This document shows positions 1 through 9,394 of a DNA stretch of 64,000 bases, piece by piece (the stretch's first letter is position 1; each line of letters starts with the position of its first letter). The DNA is from Platanthera guangdongensis. Its lineage: Eukaryota; Streptophyta; Magnoliopsida; Asparagales; Orchidaceae. The notes under the pieces are model-generated. The model was not told the DNA's origin. It made no database searches and saw only the letters and a program-made list of their open reading frames with translations. The stretch lies in assembly GCA_039583875.1 (NCBI GenBank), contig CM077157.1:75020346-75084345 (forward strand), read 5' to 3'. The position numbers and the translations under genes were made by a program.

Positions 1-159
1 CGGGAGAAAAATACCCACATACATTCATAACACAATGAGCATAGTAAAAAAGAACACCGGTATGATCAAAACACTTTCATTTATTATTTATAAATGTACA
101 GGGAGCTCGCCTCTGCGAGTTGTCAAAAAAGAAAAAAGAAAAACAAAAATACAGGGGCG

Positions 160-2372
160 TCAGCTGGCCTCGCCCCCTCGGCCGGACTGGTCCTCGCCGT
201 CGCCCGAGCCGTCCTGGAAGCTCTTCCCGAACATAGCGTCCAGGCTATCCTCCTTCTCGCTGGGCGGCGTCGCCGGAAACAGACTCGGCATCAGGTCCCG
301 AGCTGAGATCTCCCCGCATCCTTCCACCAGCACCCCTGAGTCCTTCATCATCGCGAGGGTGCACTCGGCGGTCTGAATGGAGTTGATCCGCAGTCTCTCA
401 ACGAGGTCCGCCTCGCCGAAGATGCGCGGGCACTTGTAGGGGAGAGTGGGATCGATGTCGTGCCCCGGGAAGAAGATCTCCGCCTGGCGACGCACTTCGC
501 CGAGAAGGTGCTGGTTCTCCCCCTTCAGCTTCACGTTCGCGCTCTCCAACTCGCCAAGGTGTGCGCGCAGTTGGACGATCTCCTCCCCTCGCTCGACGTC
601 GCGAGCCTGGAGCTCCCCAGCAGCGTCAGCATCCACGGCCAGCTGTGCGCGCAGGCGGCCGTTCTCCTCCTCTAGCTTAGTGTTGCGAGCCTGGAGCTCG
701 CCCGCCGCCTTGGCATCCTGGAAAAAAGCTCACTTAGCAGCAGCACAAGAACTTTCCAAGCAAAAGAGAGTGGTGCGAGACACTTACCAGCCCGCCGGCA
801 GTCTTAGCGAGAAGGCTGTCCGCGATACCTAGCCGCCTCGCCTGATCAGCGACCTGCTCCTTGGCAAGGTCGCGAGCTTGCTCGGCCTTCTCGAGCTGGT
901 GACTGAGGGCGAAACTGCGGCGCGCCAGCATGTGGTGCAGCTCCAGAGTCCGCAGGTGGGACTGCAGGCCCTCATGGCCGAGCTGCCGGAGGGTCGCCCT
1001 CTTGTAAGCCTCGGCATCCTCCCGGCCATAGAGGCCAAAGCCGAGGGCATAGGCGTGACCGGTGGCGGGTTCGCGGTCGTGCCAGGACGGGTGCAGGGTG
1101 GAGACGGAGACGCGATGAGCGAGCTCGTCCCACTGCAGCATGGGCTCGCCCGCGGAATCCTTCCAGCGCGCGCCGAAGTTGAAGAGGGGGTGCTGCTTCG
1201 GCGGCGCGCGCTCGCGGGCAGCCCTCTTCGCCGAGGGAGGAGGGGAGATCGCAGCCGAGGAAGAGGGGGCCTTGCCACCCTTTCTGCCCTTGCTGGTAGT
1301 CTCCTTCAGCGGGCTCCCCGGAGACATGTCGGGAGGAGTCTCCGACGAGCTGATGTACTTGGGGCTGGACTGATGTTGTTGTTGTTGTTGCCCCCGCGGA
1401 GCCAGCAGGGCTCTCCGCATCTTCTTCACCTGACGGGGGGCGGATGGCGGGTTCGACCCCGCATCCTCAGGTCGCCTCTTGCTGGAAGAGGGCTGCGAGG
1501 AGAGCGCCTCGTCTCGGCAGGCCGCTGTCGCTGCCCTCTCGCGAGCAAGAGGGTCAGTATCAAGCCCCGGGTCCGCAAAAGGCGGGTTCGCGGGGATTAT
1601 TCGCTCCCCTGCAGAAAAATACTTGGGAAGGTTAGAAAACTCAGGGATGATAATGTGTCGAGTCCGCGAGTAGGCGAGCTCGGCAAGAGGAAGGAAGCAT
1701 ACCTTCGCCGGGCAGAACCGGGGGGAGCGCGTCGAGGCCCCTCCGCAGGAAGGCGACCTCGAAATCTTTGTGGAGGAAGAATTTGTGGAGCTCGGCGTCG
1801 TTGCCGGACACGGCCGGCGGGCGGTACACCTCCTCGCCTTTCTGTTGCGGCGAGTAGGGGATGTTGCCGAGATCGCCCTTGATAAAGGCGATCTTGGTCA
1901 TCCAGGTGTGGTGCTTGTTCGCGATCTCGCGAACTTTGATCAAGGAGACGCCGAAGTAGGCGACCCCGTCCGTCGTCGCCTTATAGGAGAAGAGTTTCCT
2001 GAACACCGTCAGGTTAAACTCGATCCTCTCCCGCCGGAGATAGCTCGCGAACGCCACCATCATGGCGATGGCGTTCGAGTTCAGTTGCGCGGGGACGGCC
2101 CCGTAGTATTTCAGGATCTGCCGGATCTCCGGCCACAAGGGAAGTCGCAGCCCCACCTCGAAGTGCGAGATGGGGAATGCGAGTTCGTTCTCATAGAACG
2201 TGTTGATTGCCTCGCCCGGCCCCGGCCTGCGCGCCTCAAAGCCCGGCGGCACATACAGGGCCTTGAATTCGGCGAGCTCCTCCTCGCTGGTGTGGCCGTC
2301 AAAGAAGCAATAATCCGCGAAGTGCTGCGCGCACTTGGAGCGGCCATCAGCGTCCGGATTAGTCTTGCCCAT
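160..2372 (-). CDS. Antisense gene B: three-exon putative gypsy-type transposon family protein (intact)
   Basis: Spliced gene read as exon 1 2372-1703, exon 2 1608-788 and exon 3 717-160. The introns (94 and 70 bp) have GT..AG ends (GAAG/GTATGC, CTGCAG/GGG; CTG/GTAAGT, TTCCAG/GAT). The joined length is 2049 nt, or 682 codons plus stop, with no internal stop. Residues about 30-200 carry the PF04195-type core (FEVGLRLPLWPEIRQ, YYGAVPAQLNSNAIA), a family of plant proteins tied to gypsy elements whose biochemical role is not known. The middle (exon 2) is low-complexity with a glutamine run and lysine/serine-rich patches, followed by a second conserved block (W..LAHRVSVSTLHPSW). Exon 3 is a long coiled coil (repeated AAGELQAR) with an acidic tail. 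The ATG is set by the conserved start MGKTNPDADGRSKC, matching copies 2 and 3. AATAAA lies at 80-85 downstream. Exon structure is conserved in the other copies. Confidence 0.8.
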
Positions 2373-2476
2373 GGTCGCAGGAAAGAAGCAAAACGCAGCG
2401 CGAGCAGAAGAAGGAAAAAAGCAGGAAGGGAAGCAGAGCAATAAAGACAGTACGGGGGTAGGTGAAAGGGGGGGGG

Positions 2477-2486
2477 CTATTTATAG
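2477..2486 (-). promoter_or_regulatory. TATA box of antisense gene B
   Basis: CTATAAATAG on the minus strand, about 105 bp upstream of the gene B start codon. The same box is found at 98 bp in copy 2 (21465-21475) and 107 bp in copy 3 (29814-29823), which supports a real promoter internal to the element. Confidence 0.7.
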
Positions 2487-2767
2487 AAAAGAGAATCTGA
2501 GGCAGGCTGTCACATCGGCGCATCTCGCCACCTCAGCTCGCCCCCTCAGCTCGCCACCCCAGCTCACCACCCCAGCTCGCCGACTTCCGGCGCATCCTCA
2601 CTGAGGCTAAGTCAAAACATTACAGCTTTTTATTTAAATAACAAATGAAAATGTTCTAAAAATTATTCACCCCAGCAGGGGAAAGTTCGAAACAGAAAAC
2701 AAGGCGCGCGAGCAGGCAGGGCACCAGGATACGAGTGTCGGTCGGCTCGGCAGGGGAGCCCGCAAAT

Positions 2768-3805
2768 TTACCTACCCCGGCCTCGCGATCCCCGCCCCCC
2801 AAGCTGTCGCGCGCGGAGAAGCTCGCGGATCCTCCCAGAGTTACTTTGCGCGACTAAGGGACCATCATCTATCTCATCCAGGAGTCGGGAAGGAGACATC
2901 AACTCGCCAGGTCGGCCGAGGCGCACCTCCTTAGCAAGGCGCGCATAGTCGCGCTGCAACGTCTCGTTGACTCCTTGCACCTCGCGCAGACCACCCACCA
3001 GCTTCTTGAGGAGCTTGACCTCCCTCCTCATCAGCTCGCCTTGATCCACCTCTGGGCCCAGGTAAGAGTCCAGCGAGCTCGGAGACGGGAGGGGAGAGTG
3101 ACGAGCTGCCCGCGAGGACTCCTCGGCAGCCGATTGACTGGGAAGGGCTGTAAAGGCAGATATCAGAAGAGCAAAAGCGGGTGAAGCACAGAGTTGCGGG
3201 GCAGACCTGAATAGCTCGGCGGCTCAAAGGAGAGGCGAGGAGGGATGAACCTCAGGTCCTTCCCGCGACCCGGGCCGCGAGCCCCCGGCGAGACGGGCTC
3301 GAAGCCTGGGACAGGAATGGATCCCAGGCCCCCCCCCCCCCCCGGCAGACGCGTCAGTTTGCCGAGGAGGGGAGCCCGGTGGTGAAGCTGGCCTCTGCGA
3401 ACTCACAGGCAGAATCCCGAAGAGGAGCGGCGGATCCCGTGGATGGTTGTCCGGGGGCGGGAGTTGTGAAGTGGCGAGCGTGACCTCGCCTCGCGGCGTA
3501 GGGACCCGCGGCGCGGTCCCCTCATCATCTGGAAGGCCGCCCTGATCGTCACCAACAACAACGACCTCCCTATCATTCTCCAGAATGGTTCGAGTTGAAG
3601 AGCCGGTCTCGCGGACCAAAGTGGCCCTCAGGTCGTGGAAGATGGGCTCAGCCGCCTCGAGAAATGGCCTTGACCTCTTGGAGCCCGGCTCGGCGGGATC
3701 AATTTGAGGGACCTTTGCGGGGACCGCCGTCAGCGCGGCAATGCGAGCCTCGGAAGCCCGGCGAGCTCGATCTACGCGCTCTTGAATCTCCTTAGGAAGG
3801 GGCAT
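2768..3805 (-). CDS. Antisense gene A: two-exon coiled-coil protein, frame broken at a poly-G run
   Basis: Exon 1 is 3805-3207 and exon 2 3147-2768. Splice ends are TCAG/GTCTGC and TTTACAG/CC. The protein starts MPLPKEIQERVDRARRA, has a proline-rich middle, then in exon 2 a coiled coil (about 3060-2870) and a basic RGRGR tail just before the stop. I recognise no known domain. The matching tail (YYTRVxPxAGxRGRGR) in copies 2 and 3 shows it is one gene family. A run of 15 G (minus strand, 3329-3343) puts the second half of exon 1 out of frame. Downstream of the run the open frame (ending ..SFEPPSYS) is the one whose splice phase fits exon 2, so the run is one base long by drift, slippage or sequencing error. 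About 325 residues are expected with a 14-base run. AATAAA-type signal near 2628-2636. Confidence 0.6.
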
Positions 3806-3854
3806 CTTGGCAAGGCAACAGGGGAATGGCAAGAGCCAGGTAGCAGAGCAGGTG

Positions 3855-3867
3855 CATATATATATAG
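3855..3867 (-). promoter_or_regulatory. TATA box of antisense gene A
   Basis: A CTATATATATATG stretch on the minus strand about 50 bp upstream of the gene A start codon. Copy 2 has a comparable TATATATATT at 23056-23065. Copy 3 has only a weak AT-rich remnant near 28214. Confidence 0.55.
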
Positions 3868-3982
3868 CCGCAGGTGGCCCCCACCATAAGATTCCCTTCA
3901 ACTCGCCAGCCGGAGCTCGCCGCACACTTCGGGTTGGATGTTTCTTTCCGAGCTTTTTGGCAAGCTCGAAAAGAGCGGGGAT

Positions 3983-4620
3983 TGTGTACAACCCCGTGTC
4001 CGGCGAGCAAGGTCAACAAGGGCCAAACTGATCAGGCTGAGAGCAGCTCGGCGAGCTCGGCGAGCTCGGCAGCAGCAGGCGAGCTCGGCAACAGCAGGAG
4101 CGGGCTGAGGCTCGCGCCCTCGCAGTGGAGCTCGGCAGCAGCTGGCGAGCAAAGCATGCCGAGGTGGCCAGGGGTCCCAGCTCGCCTGGGGGTCAGAGGT
4201 ACTTTTTACTGTTTTACCCCTGCTGGTCTGCCCGTAGCCCTTCAAAACAGCGGAGTTTGGCTGTTGGCAGACCCAGCCGAGGGTTTTTTGGTATTTTCAG
4301 GTCAGTTATTTTGGTTATTGGCAGTCCGGATTTCAAAAACTATAAATAGGACCCAAGGGGTACCCCTGAAAGCAAGTTTTTCCCTTGAGCTCCTCTCCCC
4401 AAATTCTCTAAGTGCTTTCTGAGGGTACCTTAGCTCGGCTTCAGGCTAAGGAGGGGAAGCGCTCTGAGATCTTCCGGGTTTGTGGTGGGACCTCCCTGCC
4501 GAGCCCTTGGGTCTGTTTCTCCTTGTCTTGTTGTTTTTTTCTTGCAAGAGCGAAGTAGGCGCGAGACCACCCCTTTCCCCAAGGGCGAGCTCCACAGGAG
4601 ACCGGGTTCCGGTTTCAACA
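3983..4620 (+). repeat. LTR of Tat element copy 1 (3' LTR)
   Basis: 638 bp, starting TGTGTACAACCCC directly after a purine-rich tract (AAAAGAGCGGGGAT) and ending GGTTTCAACA. A TATA box (CTATAAATAG, about 4340) lies in the expected place for + strand transcription. Start, end, TATA and polypurine tract line up with the LTRs at 23179-23875 and, reversed, 27364-28100. No primer binding site follows 4620, so it is a 3' LTR. The block 4050-4150 is rich in GAGCTCGGC repeats. Confidence 0.75.
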
Positions 4621-5090
4621 GGTTGCATATGCTAGGAAGAGTCTTATAGCGTCCAATCTAGACACTAGTGCAAAGGTTTGATCAAAGTCTATCCCTTCTT
4701 CTTGTCTACATCCCTTTGCAACCAGTCTAGCTTTGTTTCTAACTATAACATCATTGTTACCCAATTTGTTTCTATATATCCATTTGGTCCTTATGATATT
4801 ACAGTCATCTGGTTTGGGAACCAGCTTTCAGACATTGCATCTCTTGAACTGATTGAATTCTTCCTGCATTGTACTTATCCAAAATGGATCCACATTAACT
4901 TCTTAAAATTTCTTTGGCTCTGTTTGGGACAGGAAACTTTAGTACATCACAGTGTTATGATGTTTTTTACTTGTGGTCACACCCTGTGAAGCATCTCCTA
5001 TAATCAATTACTTTATATGATCTCTTAGATGCCTGACAGCAATAGGTAATGTGACTTCTTCTCTTGGACCACCTACATCAAGCAGATCTT
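4621..5090 (-). pseudogene. SIRE-1 reverse transcriptase, N-terminal fragment
   Basis: Broken reading frames on the minus strand give the start of a copia reverse transcriptase: the [19 protein letters not shown] block with the following [12 protein letters not shown] at about 4730-4625. The domain is cut at 4621 by the LTR end of Tat copy 1, before the YVDD catalytic box. Several stops and indels; not functional. Confidence 0.75.
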
Positions 5091-5097
5091 CTTCTCC

Positions 5098-5941
5098 TTA
5101 CCATTCTTGTGCAAGCACTTCCTCAACTATGTTAGCTCCATCTTGCATATTCTGACTTATTGGAATAATATCTTTTATAGTAAGCTCTTTTAGCTTCAAG
5201 TCTTCACCTGCTGTTCTTGATGAACCTGGATTATCATTGTAAAACATAGATCTTTCATCAAATACAACATGAACAGACTCCTCCACAACTTGATCCCTCA
5301 AGTTATAGACCCTATAGGCCTTACTGTGGTCACTATAACCAAAATATATGCCATCATAAGACTTCTCAGCAAACTTGGTTATGTATGTTTTCTCATTATT
5401 TAGAACAACATCTAAATCCAAAGATTCTGAAATAGGCCAAGTTTGGTTTTCTGCCCTTCATTAGTTCATAAGGAGTTTTATTCAATCTTTTGTTGATTGA
5501 AGCTCTATTAAGAACATGACATGTTGCGTTAATAGCTTTAGTGTAGAAGTATTCTGGGAGTGAAGAATCACTTAACATGGTTCTTCTAACTTTAGTGAGA
5601 GTCCTATTCTTCCTCTCAGAAATCCTATTTTGATGTGGTGTTCTTGGTGAGGAAAACTCTTGTTGAATCCTCAATTCTTCATAAAACTTTGTCATATAAT
5701 CAGATTGAAACTCAGTTCCATGATCACTTCTAATTTTGACCACAGAGCTGTTCAATTCATTCTGAATTTGTTTGACAAAAGTCTTGAAGACATAAGGGGT
5801 TTCAGACTTTTTCCTTAAAAAGAAAACCCAAATGAATCTGGAATAATCATCAACTATTACAAAGGTGTGAACTCTCCTTCCTAAACTATGAACTGGAATA
5901 GGACCAAACAAGTCCATATGCAAGAGGTATAAACACCCCAC
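5098..5941 (-). pseudogene. SIRE-1 integrase core and linker
   Basis: A 181-codon open stretch (5941-5396) holds the retroviral-type integrase core that joins element cDNA to host DNA. The catalytic D, D and E are visible in HMDLFGP, RSDHGTEF and SERKNR. A second frame (5421-5098) continues with YFGYSDHSKAYRVYN, the family-typical integrase C-terminal block, then an acidic linker. A frameshift near 5400 and a stop after FRCCSK break the protein. Confidence 0.85.
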
Positions 5942-6510
5942 TTAGTCTTTCCATTCCATACTTTTGAATGAAGTTTTGGTTTGCTTGCCTTTTTGGCATG
6001 CAGAGCATATGCTCTCCTTAGAAGATTTAATGTTAGGGCTATTCCTAACAAACTCTTTACTAAAAACAATTTGCCTATGGCATTGTAGTTCAAATGAGCT
6101 AGCTTCTTGTTCCATTTGACACAGTGTAAGGCTTTCTCATTTGCAACTAGACATAAGGGTGAGTATGACTTTAAGCAAAGAAAATTCAAACAATACACAT
6201 TTCCACATCTAGTGCCTGTCAAGATGACCTCTTATTCACTTGACTTCTTTATTAGGCACTCATCTCTGTGGAATGAAATGTAATAGCCAAGATCACAAAG
6301 TTGGCTTATGCCTATAAGGTTGTGTTGCAACCCTTCCACATAAGCTACTTTGGTGAGAGTGACTAAGCCATTTGTGATATTACCATAACCTTTGGTTCTT
6401 CCTTTGTCAGCTGCACCAAAGATCACCTTTGGTCCATTCTCCATGGGGAAAATTCCCTCAAATTGCCTCTTGTTCCAGTCATGCGTCTGGAACACCCACT
6501 ATCCAAGTAC
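5881..6510 (-). pseudogene. SIRE-1 aspartic protease and pre-integrase zinc region
   Basis: The protease active site is visible as YLDSGCSRRMTG at about 6510-6475, next to a stop. It is followed by VIFGAADKGRTKGYG and the family-typical AYVEGLQHNLIGISQLCD (6495-6232). Then comes the pre-integrase region (6222-5881) with KLAHLN. Frame breaks at about 6490 and 6228 make it non-functional. Confidence 0.75.
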
Positions 6511-6635
6511 TAGATTGGTCTATCTCTGGTGCTTGGACATTGCTTGAAAATAAGAATTTTTTTCTTATAAACCCAAGTTGTTTTGGGTACTAGGTTCTTG
6601 TTAGATGTGGATCTATTGAAAGCACCAGTGAGCTT

Positions 6636-8835
6636 CTAAACTGGATATCCTTTCTGAATATGAGACACACTATAATTGAACCAGCAGTCCAAGGCAAAGT
6701 GTCCTATCTTTCCACAATACCAACATTCATACCTTATGTACCTCCTCTTTGGAGGAATAGAAGGAACTTTGTGCTGACATTCCTTGGGATAGAAAATCAA
6801 CACACTTGACAGTGGTATTTTGATTGGGAGCAAATAAGTTGTTTTGCCTCTCAGTAACAATTATCCTCCTTAGAGTAGGAACATTAGGAATAACTTTCCT
6901 TTTCACATATGAACTTGGTCCAACTAGTTCAGACTTCTGGATTTCTTTTCCCTTAGTCTGGAATACAGGCTGTGAAATGACTGGATCCATTGTCCTGCCA
7001 GTGTTTTGCCTCTTTGTCTCTTGGGTTTAACATACCCAAGACAACTTTCAGGTGTTCCTGAGAAGGTATCTATAATGGGAACTATAGTTTTAGGTTTAGA
7101 AAATTGTTGTACTAATCTTTTATCATTCAGGAGATTGAGTTCCAATCCTGAATAATTGCATCCTTCTGCTTCAATAATAAGATTTGATCATCAATGATCT
7201 TAGTTAACATTGCCAACTTAGAATTTTGAAGACCAACTTTCTGAGTATCCATCTTATGATGATACTCAAAACCTTTTAGTGATGCTATCTCATTAGCTAG
7301 TTCTTTGACAAGATTCTTGCAATTTACTAGGCTTCCAACAACTTTCCAAATTTGACTGTGAGCTGTTGTAGTTCAGTCACAGAGTCAGTCTTATGTGAAT
7401 CAATCTTTGAGTCACATGAGTCTAGCTCATCCCCAGTCTCATATACAAAAGTTTTAGAACATGTTGAATTGTCATAGATTACCTTAGTATCATGATAGTC
7501 AAGAGCTTCTGTTTCTGTATCATCAAATAGTGCCATTAAATTGATTTCCATATCTTCTTCAGAATCACCATTATGTGATGAAGTTGTGGAGCTTTTCCCT
7601 TTGTATATATCCTTTCTGATGAATTCTTCTTCATGGGAGAACCGTCCAGCAAGTTCTTCTTTTGATTCAGTTAAATTACTATCACTGTCAGATAAGGTCT
7701 TTGATTTCTTTGCCATCAGACCATTCTATGATTTCTTGTTTTTATTGAACTTCTTTTCCTTTGACATTTTGTTCTCCTTCCTTTTTACTGGACAGTCAAC
7801 TATGACATGCCCAGGCCTATTACAACAAAAATAAATAATGTCAGTCTTAAATTATTTATTCTGATGAGAATCATACCTGACCACAGATTTGTCTATGTGA
7901 TTATCTTTGCTTTTACTAGAGCTTGATCTAGAAGGTTTCTTTTTATTCCACTGCTCCCTTCTTCTCAGTGTTTTTCTTGAATTGCCTTGTAAATAGTGCC
8001 AATTCTTCATCTGATAATTCTTCTGATGTAGAATAAACTCGAGTGTTATCTGTACCTTCATCCCTTCTGGGTGATGATTGGATTTCTCTTCTAGCTTTCT
8101 TAGTTCTATCTGCTTTGAAGGCCACAGATTTTGTCTGAGTTGAACTTCTGGCAAATTCTGCTTCAGCTTTTCTAGTGTTTAGCTGAAGCTCGTGTGACAT
8201 AAGCTTCCTATACAAGTCTTGGGATAACATATTTCTTAGATTCCTCATTTATCTTACAACACAAATCATGATGTACCATTTTTTAATTAGGGATCACAAA
8301 ACTTGTCATTCAGCTCATAATTTTAGAAAATTCTGCCGTAGTTTCTTAAGTCATTTACTATTCTAAAACACTTCTCATAGCATTATTCTATAGAATCGGT
8401 CTTTCCTTGTTTGAAAGCCTAATACTGTTGATTGAGGAGAGATTTTCTGTCATCTCTTACTTCTTCTATATCTTCCATGTATACTATGAGAGTATCCCAC
8501 ATTTCCTTGGATGTATTATAGTGCATAAGATTCTGAAAGGTTGAATTATCTATTGCACTAACTATTATATTGTGTGCTCTTTTGTCCATAGTAGCAAGTA
8601 CCACCTCATCCTTTGTCATTTCTAATAGTTTCTTAGGAGTTTGAACATTTGTATCTAAGACAGATGTCTTCATTAGCACATATGTTCCTTCTTGTACATT
8701 AACAAAGATTCTTGGATCTGAGGCTTCCATGATCAATCTCACTTTTTGTTTCCATATAGCAAAATTATCCTTAGTACATTTAGGTAGTTTCATATAACCG
8801 AGTTCTATGTGAGATTCAAAAGTTATAGATCTCAA
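6636..8835 (-). pseudogene. SIRE-1 gag with two CCHC zinc knuckles
   Basis: Nucleocapsid-type structural protein in several broken frames. The N-terminal gag block is at 8835-8419 (MKLPKCTKDNFAIWKQKV, DKRAHNIIVSAI, MWDTL). The middle gag (8248-7852) is lysine-rich. A first zinc knuckle near 7850-7790 reads YFCCNRPGHVIVDC, with the first Cys replaced by Tyr. An acidic serine-rich stretch (7716-7327) follows. A second, complete CX2CX4HX4C knuckle (ECWYCGKIGHFALDC) lies at about 6725-6680, just before the protease. Two knuckles about 1 kb apart are also seen in the SIRE-2 fragments. Confidence 0.75.
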
Positions 8836-8895
8836 ATTTCTTGTAATACCTTTTGGATCTTTTTCAGACTATTAGGTCTTTTTATAATAACCTCC

Positions 8896-8906
8896 CTCTG
8901 ACACCA
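8896..8906 (-). promoter_or_regulatory. SIRE-1 primer binding site
   Basis: TGGTGTCAGAG on the minus strand, two bases inside the 5' LTR end. It is one change away from the tRNA-Met-type TGGTATCAGAG seen in SIRE-2 (44977) and SIRE-3 (52165). Confidence 0.75.
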
Positions 8907-8908
8907 CT

Positions 8909-9394
8909 TGAAAGATAATCTTATGGGTAGATAGTCACCTAGAGGGGGTGAATAGGTGACATTTTAAAATACTTTAGCAATTCTTAATCACTTAATTATT
9001 TCAGCAGTTACAAAATATAGATCATGGCACCAGCAAAAGCAATCCACAACACACATCAAACAAAGAATTTATAGTGGATCCCCTATCTAGGGTACATCCA
9101 CTTCCCCATTCTTCCACAATAGCAATATGCTAGATAACTTTATAGCTCCTCTTTAACTAGATCCAAGGATCCTACAGTCTCAGCTTTTGTTAAGAAACCT
9201 ACACTCAGACTAACAGGTCCAACATCAGAGATTCTCCCAATCTCCTAGCTCAGGTCCCTCAAGAACCCTACCTCAGCCTTTATAAATCACGCTTACAACT
9301 CAGTGATTCACCCAAAGCCACCTACCTCAGGTCTCACAAGAACCCTACCTCAGCCTTTATAAATCAGGCTTACAACTCAGAGATAATATCTCCT
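8909..9394 (-). repeat. SIRE-1 5' LTR, U5-side segment
   Basis: LTR end at 8909 (..CTTTCA on -) next to the primer site. It contains the CACCCCCTCTAGGTGACTAT stretch typical of SIRE LTR ends. A short direct repeat (CCTCAGCCTTTATAAATCA at about 9272 and 9348) is present. It runs to the chromovirus insertion; the last five bases, CTCCT (9390-9394), are the target duplication. Confidence 0.75.
9390..9394. repeat. Target site duplication of chromovirus, left copy
   Basis: CTCCT immediately before the LTR start. The identical CTCCT is at 18945-18949 right after the 3' LTR. Confidence 0.75.

Larger units (their letters stand above)
1..4620 (+). mobile_element. Tat-type Ty3/gypsy element copy 1, 3' part (pol outside window)
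   Basis: Only the 3' end is in the window. Going rightward it holds gene B and gene A on the minus strand, a purine tract (about 3970-3982) and an LTR at 3983-4620. Its lineage is inferred from copy 3 (27364-42773), which carries the same gene pair and LTR and also has a Tat-like integrase on the strand opposite the genes. Extra antisense ORFs between pol and the 3' LTR are known in Tat elements (Grande and Retand are examples). The sequence right of 4620 is the middle of a copia reverse transcriptase, so this element inserted into SIRE-1; the predicted target duplication is GGTTG (4621-4625). Base composition is GC-rich, unlike the decayed copies 2 and 3, and both genes are better preserved, so this is probably the youngest of the three. 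Confidence 0.75.

Noticed and set aside
878..1882. 334-codon plus-strand frame
   Set aside because: Antisense shadow of gene B exons 1 and 2. It crosses both sides of the intron, is arginine-rich and low-complexity, and is not conserved in copies 2 and 3.
1770..2444. 224-codon plus-strand frame
   Set aside because: Exact antisense of gene B exon 1, which has the conserved family core and splice sites.
4050..4150. Short GAGCTCGGC repeats as a possible separate satellite
   Set aside because: Only a few copies within the Tat LTR; explained by local slippage.
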